Source: Micromonospora humi (lineage in GTDB: Bacteria; Actinomycetota; Actinomycetes; Mycobacteriales; Micromonosporaceae). From it: DNA of 64,000 nt. Below are positions 32,556-41,756 of this stretch, one piece after another. Location of the stretch: NCBI RefSeq assembly GCF_900090105.1, contig NZ_FMDM01000001.1, forward strand, positions 1 to 64,000. Reading direction: 5' to 3'. A program made the translations under genes and the position numbers. How positions within the stretch are numbered: position 1 is the first letter of the stretch; each line of letters starts with the position of its first letter. The notes beneath the pieces are model-generated. The model saw only the letters and a program-made list of their open reading frames with translations, ran no database searches and was not told where the DNA came from.

Positions 32556-33731
32556 GTGGCTCGGTTCCTCTTCGTGGTGCTGCCGGTGGTGTCGCACCTG
32601 TCCGCGCCACTCGCCGTCGGCCAGGCGTTGGAGGCCGCCGGGCACGAGGTGGCCTGGTGCGGGCCCCGCAGCGACCTGCGACCGCTGATCGGGCCGGACG
32701 CCACGCTCCACCCGACCGGCAAGCGCCACTACCGGCCGGACGCGGCGTCCGGGATGGACTCGGTGCGCAGCCTCTGGGCGGGGCACGTGCTGCCGGCCAA
32801 CCGGTTCATCCGCGACGCTGCCGACCGGGCGGTCGCCGACTACCGGCCCGACGTGGTCGTCGCCGACCAGTACGCGCTGGCCGGCGCGTTGGCCGCGCAC
32901 CGCCACGGCGTGCCGTGGGCGACGCTCTGCGTGGGCGTGCTGGAGCTGACCCCGCCGACCGACGAGATGCCCGAGTTCGACGACTACGTGCACGCGCAGC
33001 TGGCCCGGGTGTGGGCGATGACCGACCTGCCCGTCGACCCGGCGCTCGACCTGCGTTTCTCGCCGTACCTCGTGATCGGCCTGACCACGGCGGCGCTGAC
33101 CGGCCCGGCGGCGCTGCCGGCGCGGTGCGTGCTCATCGGGCCGGCCCTGGGCCGGCGGCCGAACGCGCCCGGGTTCGCCTGGGACGCCTGGGACCCGGTC
33201 CGCCGGCACGTGCTGGTCACCGTCGGCACCATGGCCGAGCACCTGGCCCACGACTTCTACCGCCGGATCGTCGTCGCGACCGCGCCGCTCGCCGACCGGG
33301 TCCAGGTGATCCTCACCGCCCCGCCGGGCCTGGTGCCCGACCCGCCCGCGCACGTGCTCGTCGCGCCCCGGGTGCCGGTGCTGGAGCTGATGCCCCGGCT
33401 GGACGCGGTCGTGTCGCACGGCGGGCTGGGCACGGTCTCCGAGGCGCTGGCGCACGGCGTACCCGTGGTGGTGGCGCCGATCCGGCACGACCACCCGACC
33501 GTCGCGCGGCAGGTGACGCGGGCCGGGGCCGGCCGCACGGTCTCCTTCCGCACCGCCACCCCGGCGGAGCTGACCTCGGCGTTGGCAGCGGTCCTCGACG
33601 ACCCGGCCTACGCCGCCGGCGCGCGCCGGGTCGCCGAGTCGTTCGCCGCGGCCGGCGGCGCCCGGGCCGCCGCCGCGCACCTCGCCGCGCTGGCCGCCAG
33701 TGCCCCGCTGTCCCACCAGGAGGCTCGATGA
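32556..33731 (+). CDS. Macrolide-type (MGT/GT1) glycosyltransferase
   Basis: This is a 391-residue GT-B glycosyltransferase. The N-terminal domain starts RFLFVVLPVVSHLSAPLAVG; the donor-binding signature is SHGGLGTVSEALAHGVPVVV followed by PIRHDHPTVARQV, with the conserved His-Gly-Gly. It differs from the enzyme at 9094 in length and signature (SHGG rather than QQGG), so the product may carry two sugars or an attached sugar may be extended. GTG 32556 lies close to a likely -10 (CATCAT). Its stop overlaps the ABC ATPase start (ATGA), so glycosylation and export are coupled in one operon. Confidence 0.9.
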   Translation: MARFLFVVLPVVSHLSAPLAVGQALEAAGHEVAWCGPRSDLRPLIGPDATLHPTGKRHYRPDAASGMDSVRSLWAGHVLPANRFIRDAADRAVADYRPDVVVADQYALAGALAAHRHGVPWATLCVGVLELTPPTDEMPEFDDYVHAQLARVWAMTDLPVDPALDLRFSPYLVIGLTTAALTGPAALPARCVLIGPALGRRPNAPGFAWDAWDPVRRHVLVTVGTMAEHLAHDFYRRIVVATAPLADRVQVILTAPPGLVPDPPAHVLVAPRVPVLELMPRLDAVVSHGGLGTVSEALAHGVPVVVAPIRHDHPTVARQVTRAGAGRTVSFRTATPAELTSALAAVLDDPAYAAGARRVAESFAAAGGARAAAAHLAALAASAPLSHQEAR

Positions 33732-34705
33732 TCGAGGCCACCGGCCTGCGCAAGTCGTTCCGGGTGGGCCGCGGTCGCGGCGCGAGCACGGTGGAGGCGG
33801 TACGCGGCGTCGACTTCGCGGTGCGGCGCGGCGAGATCGTCGGCTTCCTCGGCCCCAACGGCGCGGGCAAGTCCACCACCCTGAAGATGCTCGCCACGCT
33901 GCTGAGGCCCAGCGGTGGGGTGGCGACCATCGCGGGTGTCGACCTGTTGCGCTCGCCCGCCGAGGTGCGCCGGCGGATCGGCTTCGTGGCACAGGCCAGC
34001 GGCACCTACGACGACTCCACCGCCCGCCGGGACCTGGTCCTCCAGGCCCGCATGCACGGTCGGGCGAAGAGCGTGGCGCAGGAGCTGGCGGCGGCGGCGA
34101 TCCGCGCGTTCCAGCTCGACGACTTCGCCGACCGGAAGATCCGGACGTACTCCGGCGGGCAGCGCCGGCGCCTCGACGTCGCGCTCGGCGTCATCCACTC
34201 GCCGCAGGTCATGTTCCTGGACGAGCCCACCGCCGGGCTCGACCCGCCCAGCCGGGCGCGGATGTGGCGGGAGGTCCGGCGGCTGCGTGACGAGGGCATG
34301 ACGATCTTCCTGACCACGCACTACCTGGACGAGGCGGACAGCCTCTGCGACCGGGTCTCGATCATCGACGCCGGCCGGATCGTCGCGGAGGGCACCCCGT
34401 CGGACCTCAAGCGGGAGATCTCCGGCGACGTGGTCACCGTCGACCTCGCCGCGTCCGAACTGCTCGACGCGGCCGGCGGTGACCTGCCGGCCGCGACGAA
34501 GCTGCTGGCCGAGGCGCCCTACGTGCGCGCGGCGGAGCCGGTCGACGGCGCCCTGCGGCTCTACGTCGACGGTGCCGCCACCGCCATCCCGCAGATCATG
34601 CGGGCGCTCTACGACCGGGGCATCGAACCCGGCGCGATCGAGACCCGCCGGCCGAGCCTCGACGACGTGTTCCTGGCCAAGACCGGCCGCTCACTGGAGG
34701 AGTGA
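33728..34705 (+). CDS. DrrA-type ABC transporter ATPase
   Basis: The product is 325 residues. Walker A is GPNGAGKST, the signature motif is YSGGQRRRLDV, Walker B is VMFLDEPTAGLDP and the switch His is in FLTTHYLDEAD. The C-terminal extension ending RRPSLDDVFLAKTG is typical of DrrA-like daunorubicin exporters. It energises the permease encoded downstream, probably to export or give self-resistance to the glycosylated product. ATG 33728 overlaps the glycosyltransferase stop. Confidence 0.95.
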   Translation: MIEATGLRKSFRVGRGRGASTVEAVRGVDFAVRRGEIVGFLGPNGAGKSTTLKMLATLLRPSGGVATIAGVDLLRSPAEVRRRIGFVAQASGTYDDSTARRDLVLQARMHGRAKSVAQELAAAAIRAFQLDDFADRKIRTYSGGQRRRLDVALGVIHSPQVMFLDEPTAGLDPPSRARMWREVRRLRDEGMTIFLTTHYLDEADSLCDRVSIIDAGRIVAEGTPSDLKREISGDVVTVDLAASELLDAAGGDLPAATKLLAEAPYVRAAEPVDGALRLYVDGAATAIPQIMRALYDRGIEPGAIETRRPSLDDVFLAKTGRSLEE

Positions 34706-34706
34706 C

Positions 34707-35471
34707 GTGAAGCTCGTCCGGGACACCTGGCTGATCTTCCAGCAGGAGGCCGGTCTGATGGTGCGCAACCCCGTGATGGTCGCGTTCAGCCTGGCCCAGC
34801 CGATCACCTACCTCATCCTCTTCGCCCCGTTCCTCAAGGTGGTGATGGTCGACCGGGGCGCCGCCACGTACGCCGACGCCTACCGCATCTACGTGCCCGG
34901 CCTGTTCGTGGCGATGGGTCTGTTCGGCGGACTCTTCGCGGGCTACGGGCTGCTCAGCGCGCTGCGCGCCGGCATCATCGACAGGTGCCGGGTGACCCCG
35001 GTCAGCCGCACCGCGCTGCTGCTCGGCCGGGCCCTGATGCACGTGTGCCTCAACGTGGTGCAGGCGGTCGTGGTCACGCTCGTGGCGCTGCCGTTCGGCC
35101 TGCGCGTGCACCTGGCCAACCTGCTCGTCTCGTACGCGCTGCTGGGCGTGATGGTGCTGCTCAGCACATCCATCTCGTACGACATCGCGTTGCTGGTGCG
35201 CAACGAGAACAGCCTCGGCGTGCTGGTGAACACCGTCGGCCAGCCGATCTCGCTGCTGGCCGGCGTGCTCATTCCGCTCGTGCTCGCGCCGATGTGGATC
35301 CAGCGGGTCGCGCTGTGGAACCCGTTCGCCTGGGCCACCGACGGGATGCGGGCGCTCTTCGCCGGGCAGGTCTTCCAGACCGTGGTCTGGCAGGGCGCGC
35401 TCATCATGATCGGGCTGGCCGCCGCCAGCCTCCTCTGGTCGTCGCACCTGTTCAACCGGGAGGTCTCCTGA
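34707..35471 (+). CDS. DrrB-type ABC transporter permease
   Basis: This 254-residue integral membrane protein has six hydrophobic helices and the ABC-2 signature region ENSLGVLVNTVGQPISLLAG before LWNPFAWATDGMRALFAG, as in DrrB. GTG 34707 starts one base after the ATPase stop. The pair would form an exporter for the cluster product. Confidence 0.93.
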   Translation: MKLVRDTWLIFQQEAGLMVRNPVMVAFSLAQPITYLILFAPFLKVVMVDRGAATYADAYRIYVPGLFVAMGLFGGLFAGYGLLSALRAGIIDRCRVTPVSRTALLLGRALMHVCLNVVQAVVVTLVALPFGLRVHLANLLVSYALLGVMVLLSTSISYDIALLVRNENSLGVLVNTVGQPISLLAGVLIPLVLAPMWIQRVALWNPFAWATDGMRALFAGQVFQTVVWQGALIMIGLAAASLLWSSHLFNREVS

Positions 35472-35489
35472 CCGTCCGTGCATCGACCA

Positions 35490-35518
35490 TTGTCTCACCG
35501 TGGTGGGCGCTCTAGCCT
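35490..35518 (+). promoter_or_regulatory. Putative promoter of the acyl-AMP ligase gene
   Basis: TTGTCT (35490-35495) and TAGCCT (35513-35518) are 17 bases apart, 33 bases upstream of the TTG start at 35552. Confidence 0.45.
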
Positions 35519-35551
35519 GATCGTGTCCCGGCTACGTGAGGAGGCGACGCG

Positions 35552-37195
35552 TTGGGTGCCGACAACTTCCGGGCGACCCTGGCGGCGGATGCGGAACTGG
35601 GCGCGGGCAACGTGTTGCCGCGGCTGGCCGCGCACGGGGCCGACATGGACGTTCCCCGGGTGACGTTCGACGTCGACGTCGACGACATCCCCGCCTGGAC
35701 CCCGCTGTCGCTGGCCACGCTGACCGAACGGGTGGCCGCCCGGGCTGCCTGGTTCGCGGCACGCGGCGTCGGCCGGCGCGACCCGGTGGCGGTCTACGTG
35801 ACCTCCGCCCCGGACGTGTTCCTGAACTTCCTCGCCCTCACCCGGCTCGGCGCGATCCCGGCCCTGATGAACGGCAACATGCCGATCGAGCTGGCCGCCG
35901 AGTTCGTCCGGCGGCTGCGCGGCGTCGGTGTGGTGGTCGACGCCGACCACGCCGCGCTGCGCGAGCACGACCTCGGCGCGCCGGTCCTCGGCGACGCGGC
36001 CGAGACCGGCACCGGCGACCCCGCACTGGCGCCGCCGCACCACCGCCACCACCCCGAGGACCCGGTGGTCATCACCCACTCCTCGGGCACCACCCGGGTC
36101 CCGGCGGCGATCGTGCACTCGCACCACGGCCTCTTCGCCGCGATCCGCGCGGTCCGGCTCACCGAGTCCCGACCGTACGGGGAGGTGCGGGAGCTGTCCG
36201 CGCTGCCGGCCGCGCACGCCGCCGGCATCATCACCCTCAACCAGGCGCTCTGCAACGGCTACCAGCTGCTCTGCCTGTCGGCGCAGGGCGGCCCGTTCGC
36301 GCGCAGCGCCGAGACGATCCTCGACGCCATCGAACGGTGGCGCCCGACCGGGGTGTTCGGCTTCGCCGTCACCTGGTCCGAGCTGGCCCGTGTCGACCTG
36401 AGCAGGCGCGACCTGCGTTCGGTGCGCAACTGGTTCAACACCGGCGACTGCGCGCACGAGGCGCACGTACGCCGGCTGGTGGCCGTTGGCAGCCATCCCA
36501 CCTGGACGCGCGACGGCCTGGTCGACGTGCCCGGCTCGAAGTTCGTCGACATGCTCGGCTCCACCGAGATGGGACACGGCGCGTTCCGGATCACCCACCG
36601 CCTCGGCAGCGACCGCTACGACCGGTGCGTCGGCAAGCCGTACCCGTTCGCCCGGATCGCCCTGCTCGACGTGACCACCGGCGAGGAGGTCCCCGACGGG
36701 CAGGTCGGGCACGTCGGGCTGAAGTCGCCGACGCTGGCGATCGGCTACTGGAACGACTCGGTCACCACCTGGCGCACCCGTCTCGACGGGTGGTACCTGA
36801 CCGGCGACCTGATGTACCGCGACGCGGTCGGCGACTACCACCACGTCGACCGGGCCAGCGACGCGGTCGACCTGGGCGACGGCGCCTGGCTCTACACCGC
36901 GTTGTCCGAGGAACGCATCCTCACCCACTGCCCGGACGTGCGGGACTGCACGGTCGTCGCGGCCACCGCCGACGACGGCGCGCCCGTCACCGAGGTGCTG
37001 CTCCTGCTCGCCGACGACGCCGACGCCTCGCTGGACCGCACCGATCGGGTGCGGGCGGCGTTGGGCCCGGCCGTGGCGGCGACGCTGCGCCGGGTGGTGA
37101 CCGTCCCGGACGACGGGGTGGTCATGGGCCCCACCGGCAAGGTCCGCAAGTTCCTGATGCGCCAGCGGCTGCTGGCCGGCACCGGAGCGCCCTGA
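35552..37195 (+). CDS. AMP-dependent acyl-CoA/ACP ligase with altered P-loop
   Basis: This is a 547-residue ANL-superfamily adenylating enzyme. The ATP loop reads THSSGTTRVPAAIV (175-188): Arg replaces the usual Gly after TT and Ala replaces the Lys of GxPKG. Other motifs are recognisable: LGSTEMGHG (A5-like), YLTGDLMYRD (A7) and the C-terminal catalytic Lys in PTGKVRKFL. It could load an acyl group onto a carrier protein or CoA for the condensing enzymes in the cluster. TTG 35552 is chosen because GAGGAGG precedes it at the right distance. Confidence 0.85.
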   Translation: MGADNFRATLAADAELGAGNVLPRLAAHGADMDVPRVTFDVDVDDIPAWTPLSLATLTERVAARAAWFAARGVGRRDPVAVYVTSAPDVFLNFLALTRLGAIPALMNGNMPIELAAEFVRRLRGVGVVVDADHAALREHDLGAPVLGDAAETGTGDPALAPPHHRHHPEDPVVITHSSGTTRVPAAIVHSHHGLFAAIRAVRLTESRPYGEVRELSALPAAHAAGIITLNQALCNGYQLLCLSAQGGPFARSAETILDAIERWRPTGVFGFAVTWSELARVDLSRRDLRSVRNWFNTGDCAHEAHVRRLVAVGSHPTWTRDGLVDVPGSKFVDMLGSTEMGHGAFRITHRLGSDRYDRCVGKPYPFARIALLDVTTGEEVPDGQVGHVGLKSPTLAIGYWNDSVTTWRTRLDGWYLTGDLMYRDAVGDYHHVDRASDAVDLGDGAWLYTALSEERILTHCPDVRDCTVVAATADDGAPVTEVLLLLADDADASLDRTDRVRAALGPAVAATLRRVVTVPDDGVVMGPTGKVRKFLMRQRLLAGTGAP

Positions 37196-37244
37196 CCGGT
37201 CCGCCGATCCGGCGGCGTGCGCGACCGTGCCAGAATCGGCAGCC

Positions 37245-37730
37245 GTGTCCTACCTTCCCGCGCAGCCGTACCCGCCCATGCCCGGCGGTGTCACGCCGTT
37301 CGTCGCCTACCCCCATCCGATCGCGCCGCCGCCCGGCTGCGCGGTGCTCGTCGTGTCGGTGAACCGCGGGCCCTACCTGGTGCCGGTGCCGACCACCAGC
37401 CGCTTCAAGATCGACCGGCGACCGGTGCCGATCCCCGGCGAGGGCACCTGGCACATCGCGGTCCCCGCCGGTCCGCACGACGTCCGCTACACCGACTTCC
37501 TGGGCGTGCCGATCGTCACCACGTCGGTGGTGGCCCACCCGGGTGCCGCACACCACCTGTCGTTCCGCTTCGGCGGCTGGCGCAACCGGGTGCACGACGG
37601 TCACGGCACCGACGTGACCCGGTTCGGCCTGTGGTCCAACTACAGCATCATGCTCGTCGCGCTGGCCGTCATCGTGCCGCTCTGCTGCGGCGGGCTCGCG
37701 CTGGTCGGCGCGTTCTCCGCCGCCCCGTGA
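37245..37730 (+). CDS. Small membrane-anchored protein, unrecognised
   Basis: The product is 161 residues. A Pro-rich N-terminus (YLPAQPYPPMPGG) precedes a beta-rich domain (about 35-115, with GEGTWHIAVPAGPHDVRYT) and one C-terminal membrane helix (about 136-157). GTG 37245 is preferred because CAGAAT lies eight bases upstream and could be a leaderless -10; GTG 37227 is in frame. No function is recognised. It sits between the biosynthetic cluster and the ECF-linked locus. Confidence 0.6.
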   Translation: MSYLPAQPYPPMPGGVTPFVAYPHPIAPPPGCAVLVVSVNRGPYLVPVPTTSRFKIDRRPVPIPGEGTWHIAVPAGPHDVRYTDFLGVPIVTTSVVAHPGAAHHLSFRFGGWRNRVHDGHGTDVTRFGLWSNYSIMLVALAVIVPLCCGGLALVGAFSAAP

Positions 37731-37809
37731 CGCGGACCGCGCGAACCGGCGCTTCTCGCAGCACCGGTCACCGTGCGTGACCCCTCCGAAGAAACGACCA
37801 CATCGGAGC

Positions 37810-37849
37810 GACATACCTCTGAGTCATGATTATGACTGACAGGTATGTC
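37810..37849. promoter_or_regulatory. 40-base nested palindrome
   Basis: GACATACCT (37810-37818) pairs with AGGTATGTC (37841-37849) and AGTCAT (37822-37827) pairs with ATGACT (37832-37837), giving 18-base arms with only three central mismatched bases and a four-base loop. It is AT-rich in a GC-rich genome and has no T tract, which fits a regulator-binding site better than a terminator. The rest of the 300-base gap 37731-38030 holds only the ECF-like promoter. Confidence 0.6.
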
Positions 37850-37957
37850 TCTCTCCACCAGTCCATGTCGTCGGCCGCGACACGCCCGAGACAGCGGACT
37901 CCAGGCCGGGGGTGGGTCGGGCCCGGGGGTCCGATCAGGCGGACCGCGATCACGGTT

Positions 37958-37983
37958 GAACCGTCGGCGGTCGTGGCCGTAGT
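37958..37983 (+). promoter_or_regulatory. Putative ECF promoter (LysM-like gene)
   Basis: GAACC (37958-37962) and CGTAGT (37978-37983) are 15 bases apart, 48 bases upstream of the gene at 38031. The spacer is one base shorter than in the six other sites of this locus. Confidence 0.5.
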
Positions 37984-38030
37984 GACCCGGACGGCAGGAC
38001 GACGGTGGGCGGGGACAGGGAGGACGACGG

Positions 38031-39698
38031 GTGCGGATGCGGTGGGCCGTTCAGGCGGTGCTGGTGCTGGTCGGGATCTGGCTGGTGCCCGGCGTTCCGG
38101 TGCAGGCGGCGCCGGCCGAGACCGGCAGGTACTACGTGGTCGGTCCGCCGGTCGACGGGCAGCGCGAATACCTGTACGCCATCGCGCTGCGCACGCTCGG
38201 CAACGGCAACCGCTACCGGGAGATCGTCGAGCTGAACACCGGCCGGGCCCAGCCGGACGGTGAGACGTTCACCGACGGGCTGGCGCTGAACCCGGGCTGG
38301 GTGCTCGTGCTGCCCCGCGACGCCAGGGGCCAGGGGGTACGCGTCGGCCCGTTGCCACGGATCCGGGCCCGCTCCGCCCCGCCCGCGACCCGGACCCCGC
38401 CCACCCCCCGGTCCGTGCCGCCGTCCGCCCCGCCAGCCCCGCCACCCACCTCGGCCATGCCGCCCCGGACCTCGGCCGCGCCAACCCGGGTTCCGCCGTC
38501 GGGCGCGGCCCGGCCGCCGGCCACCACGGAGGTCGCCGCGCCCCGACGGCGGGAGCCCACCACCCCGGGCGGGATCGACCCGCTGGTGATCCGGGTCGGT
38601 GCGGGTGTCCTGTCGGTGCTGCTCGCGGTGGTGGCGATCGTGCTGCTGCGCCCGGGCCGCTCCGCCCGTGGCCCGGCCCTGGCCGGCGACGACGGGCCCT
38701 GGCCGCCCGAGCGACACCACACACCGGTCCCCGGTGACGCCGGCCGGCCCGAGCCGACCGGCACGCCGGGCGACGGCGCGCCGGCCCGCGCCCCGCAGGC
38801 GCCGGTACGCCGGGCGACGGACCGGCCCGCCGCGCCGACGTCGCCCCCGCCGGGTCCCGCGATCCTCACCGCCCCACCGTCCCCGACGGACCGACCGGCG
38901 GCTCCGGCCGGGGCGTCCGTGCCGGGCGCGGCGATGATCGCCGCACCGTCCGCCGTGGAGCCCACGGCCGGGGCCCCGGCCACCGTGCCGCCCGTCGAGC
39001 CCGGCCGACCCGCTCCGCGCGGCGACGAGCCCGGGTCCGACGCGTCCGGGCGCGATGAGCCCGGGCCCTCGGCCGCGACCGACGTCACCGCTGACCGGCC
39101 GGACGCCGGCGCCCCGGTCGACCTGCCCCGGCCGCCGCTGCCGGCAGCGGGCGAGCTGCCGTACCTCACCGCCGACCTGGACACCGACGTCGGCCCGGCC
39201 CGGGTCCGGCTGGTCGGGGTGGCGGCCGGGCGGGGCGCGCCGCCGTACGCCTGGTTGGGCCCGGGGGAGACGGCCCCGCCGGCGGTGCTCCCGCTGGTGC
39301 TGGGACGCCGCGGGCCGTGGCGCCTGCACGTGGATCTCGCCCGGGTGCCCGACGTGCTCACGCTCGTCGGCCCGGTGGCGGTGTGCCGCCGGGCCGCCGT
39401 GGCCCTCGCCGGCGGGCTCACCGCCGCAGGTGTCGGCGTCGCGGTGGTGGGCGACGCGCTGGGCGTGGCGCCGCCGGACGGCGCCCGCCGGCTGCCCGGC
39501 CTGCCCGAGCCGCCCGGCCCGGGCGACGACCTGCCGGCGCCCGGCGTGGTGTTCACCGCCGGACCGTCCCCGGCCGGTGCGCGAGGGCTCGCCACCGCCA
39601 CCGGCGGGCGGTGCGTGCCGGTGGTGCTCGGCCCGGTGCCGGCCGGCCGCTGGTCGCTTCAGCTCGACGCGGACGCGCCGGAGGCCGGCGGGGACTGA
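38031..39698 (+). CDS. Exported LysM-like protein with one membrane helix and large Pro-rich tail
   Basis: The 555-residue product begins with a signal peptide (about 1-27). Residues 33-100 form a LysM-like domain (YYVVGPP..., LNTGRAQPDG, GWVLVLPRDARGQGV) that closely resembles the N-terminal domain of the pseudo-subtilisin at 41843. A long Pro/Ala/Thr linker, a membrane helix at about 192-208, a second Pro-rich linker and a C-terminal globular part (about 375-555) follow. It probably bridges membrane and peptidoglycan. GTG 38031 or ATG 38037 can start it. Its 3' end overlaps the convergent gene by 40 bases. The function of the C-terminal part is unknown. Confidence 0.75.
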   Translation: MRMRWAVQAVLVLVGIWLVPGVPVQAAPAETGRYYVVGPPVDGQREYLYAIALRTLGNGNRYREIVELNTGRAQPDGETFTDGLALNPGWVLVLPRDARGQGVRVGPLPRIRARSAPPATRTPPTPRSVPPSAPPAPPPTSAMPPRTSAAPTRVPPSGAARPPATTEVAAPRRREPTTPGGIDPLVIRVGAGVLSVLLAVVAIVLLRPGRSARGPALAGDDGPWPPERHHTPVPGDAGRPEPTGTPGDGAPARAPQAPVRRATDRPAAPTSPPPGPAILTAPPSPTDRPAAPAGASVPGAAMIAAPSAVEPTAGAPATVPPVEPGRPAPRGDEPGSDASGRDEPGPSAATDVTADRPDAGAPVDLPRPPLPAAGELPYLTADLDTDVGPARVRLVGVAAGRGAPPYAWLGPGETAPPAVLPLVLGRRGPWRLHVDLARVPDVLTLVGPVAVCRRAAVALAGGLTAAGVGVAVVGDALGVAPPDGARRLPGLPEPPGPGDDLPAPGVVFTAGPSPAGARGLATATGGRCVPVVLGPVPAGRWSLQLDADAPEAGGD

Positions 39699-41653
39699 GC
39701 GGCCCGCAGCACCACGGGCAGCGGCCCCGCCGCCACCCCGGGCACCGGCTCCCACCCGCCGTCGCGCACCCGGTGGACCCGCTCCACCTGGATCCGGTCG
39801 TAGGAGCGGCTGGTGAGGATCAGCTCGACGCCCGCCTCGCGCAGCCGCTGCGCGCGACCACGGACCAGCGGCAGTTCGCCGACCGCGTCGGCGGTGGCCT
39901 CGACGTCGACCGTGCGGCCGCGGGGCACCCGCAGCTCCACCAGCAGCCGGCCGGCGCGCGCCGCCGGCCGCCGCCGGGCCAACGGCAACCAGCCCGGGGC
40001 CAGGCCGCGGGACCGCTCCGGCAGCAGCGCGTACGCCCGCCGGGCGCCGTGCGCGGGCCACCGGCTCACGTCGTGCGGCAGCCCGCCGGTGGACACCCCC
40101 GCCGGCGCGGAGCGGATCCGCAGCGCCGCGCCGTCGAGCCCGTCGACCGGGCGCAGCCGGCCGTCGTCGGTGGCCCGGAACCCGTCCCGCACCCGGGCCC
40201 GGTCCAGCCGCCCCGCCGGCAGCAGATAGGTGTCCGGGGCGCCGAGCAGGTACTGCAGCCGGGCCGGGACGTGGGAGCGCAGCGCCTGCACCGGGATCGC
40301 CCCGCCGGGGGCGATCCGGACCCGCAGGAGATCGGCCCGGTGCGGCGCGGACCGCGGGTCGAGGTGGGCGACCAGGAACAGCTCGGGCGTGGGTACGCCC
40401 TCGGCGGCGGCCCGCTCCAGCTCGCCGTCGACCGGCACGAACGCCTCGAACTCGGTGACCGTGACCTGCTGGCCGGGGCGGAGCCAGGGCGGCCCGTACC
40501 GGGCGGCGCGGCGGTGCTCCATGGCGAGGGCGGGGCGGGGGGCGGGCGCCGGGACGGCAACCGCCGGCCCGTCCGGGGCTGCGTCGTCCGGCGCGGAGTC
40601 GCCCGTACCGGTGTCGTCCGGCGCGTCGGTTGCCACCACGATGCGCTGCCGCGACGAGCGGGGCACCAACAGGCCGTCGGGCGTCGCATCGACGGCCGGC
40701 GGGCCGTCGGCGTACCTCGGTCGGTGGGCCTGCCACGGCGCCACGCCGCCGGCCGCGTCGAGCGCGCGCAGGTGGCGGTGGTCGTCGACCAGCTCCGCCC
40801 GACCGCCCGGCGGTGGGGTCCAGATCGTGGCGCCGGTCGTCTCGGCCAACTCGGCGGCCTGCGCCCGCAGCTTCGCCTGCTCGTCCGGCTCGGACGGCCA
40901 GGTCAGCCACAGCCGCAGGTCGGCGCCGTAGAGCGGCAGCTCACCGAGGAGCGCGGCCAGGTGCCCGGCGTCGCGTACCTGCTGGGTGCCGCTGTAGTCG
41001 CCGATCAGGAAACCGCCGGCGCGAGCCGTGACCGACACCGTGACCAGTTCCGGTGCGGTGGCGCCGAGCCGGTGCGCGGTGGCCCGACGGGCCACGAAGT
41101 CCGCGCGGGTGGCCAACGCCACACCGGTCGCCAACGGCAGGTTGACCACGCCGGTACGGGGTCGGACCAGCCCGTCCTCCACCGCGAACCAGCCGGGCAG
41201 CGGCGTGGCCAGGCCCGGTGGCTGCAACACCAGCCAGTCCATCGGCTGGCGGGTGACCCGGTCCAGCGGCAACGCGTGCAGCGGCCCGTCGTCGGCGTCG
41301 GAGGTGCGGCCGGGCAGCACCTGCCGGATGTCCGCGCCGTCCGGGCTGACCAGCACGTCGTGCCCCAGCAACCCGGCGACCTCGGTGAACAGCTCGGCGT
41401 GGCGGGCGCCGTCGTCGGTGAGGATCCGCACGTCGTCGGCGGCGTCACCGGTGCGCCGCACCAGCTCGGCCACGGCGGGGGCGTCCAGCGGGCGCTCGGG
41501 CGCGCTGGGCAGCGCCGGCCGGCCCCGTGGCCCGCACACCAGCCAGAGATCCAGCAGGCCGGGCACCCGGCGGTGCCGGCGCGGGTCGAAGCGCCGGGTG
41601 CTGGGCACCCGGTCGATGCCCCGGCCGTCCACGGCCCGCGCCAGATCTGTCAC
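39659..41653 (-). CDS. Large conserved-looking protein, unrecognised
   Basis: This 664-residue soluble protein has no signal peptide or membrane helix. N-terminal LLDLWLVCGPRGRPALP and DDVRILTDDGARHAELFTEV, a central ATIWTPPPGGRAELVDDHRH, and C-terminal RAGRLLVELRVPRGRTVDVE stand out, separated by an acidic Pro/Ala linker near residue 370. I recognise no family. GTG 41653 follows GGAAGG; the frame is open far upstream without support. It is divergent from the pseudo-subtilisin gene and has an ECF-like promoter at 41732-41756, so it probably works with that locus. Confidence 0.7.
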   Translation of the reverse strand: MTDLARAVDGRGIDRVPSTRRFDPRRHRRVPGLLDLWLVCGPRGRPALPSAPERPLDAPAVAELVRRTGDAADDVRILTDDGARHAELFTEVAGLLGHDVLVSPDGADIRQVLPGRTSDADDGPLHALPLDRVTRQPMDWLVLQPPGLATPLPGWFAVEDGLVRPRTGVVNLPLATGVALATRADFVARRATAHRLGATAPELVTVSVTARAGGFLIGDYSGTQQVRDAGHLAALLGELPLYGADLRLWLTWPSEPDEQAKLRAQAAELAETTGATIWTPPPGGRAELVDDHRHLRALDAAGGVAPWQAHRPRYADGPPAVDATPDGLLVPRSSRQRIVVATDAPDDTGTGDSAPDDAAPDGPAVAVPAPAPRPALAMEHRRAARYGPPWLRPGQQVTVTEFEAFVPVDGELERAAAEGVPTPELFLVAHLDPRSAPHRADLLRVRIAPGGAIPVQALRSHVPARLQYLLGAPDTYLLPAGRLDRARVRDGFRATDDGRLRPVDGLDGAALRIRSAPAGVSTGGLPHDVSRWPAHGARRAYALLPERSRGLAPGWLPLARRRPAARAGRLLVELRVPRGRTVDVEATADAVGELPLVRGRAQRLREAGVELILTSRSYDRIQVERVHRVRDGGWEPVPGVAAGPLPVVLRAAQSPPASGASASS

Positions 41654-41731
41654 CGCCGTCCCGCCTTCCACCGACGCCCCGCCGGCCGGAGCTGTCCGAC
41701 ATCGAGGGCCGGTACCCTCGGCGGTCTCCAT

Positions 41732-41756
41732 GACGGACGCCATGGAAATCTGGTTC
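41732..41756 (-). promoter_or_regulatory. Putative ECF promoter (gene 39659-41653)
   Basis: On the minus strand GAACC (41756-41752), 16 bases, then CGTC (41735-41732), about 80 bases upstream of GTG 41653. The GGTTC at 41752-41756 also forms an inverted repeat with TGAAC at 41766-41770. Confidence 0.6.

Noticed and set aside
37826..38263. Frame starting inside the 40-base palindrome
   Set aside because: It overlaps the LysM-like gene in another frame and becomes Arg/Gly-rich noise after the first codons.
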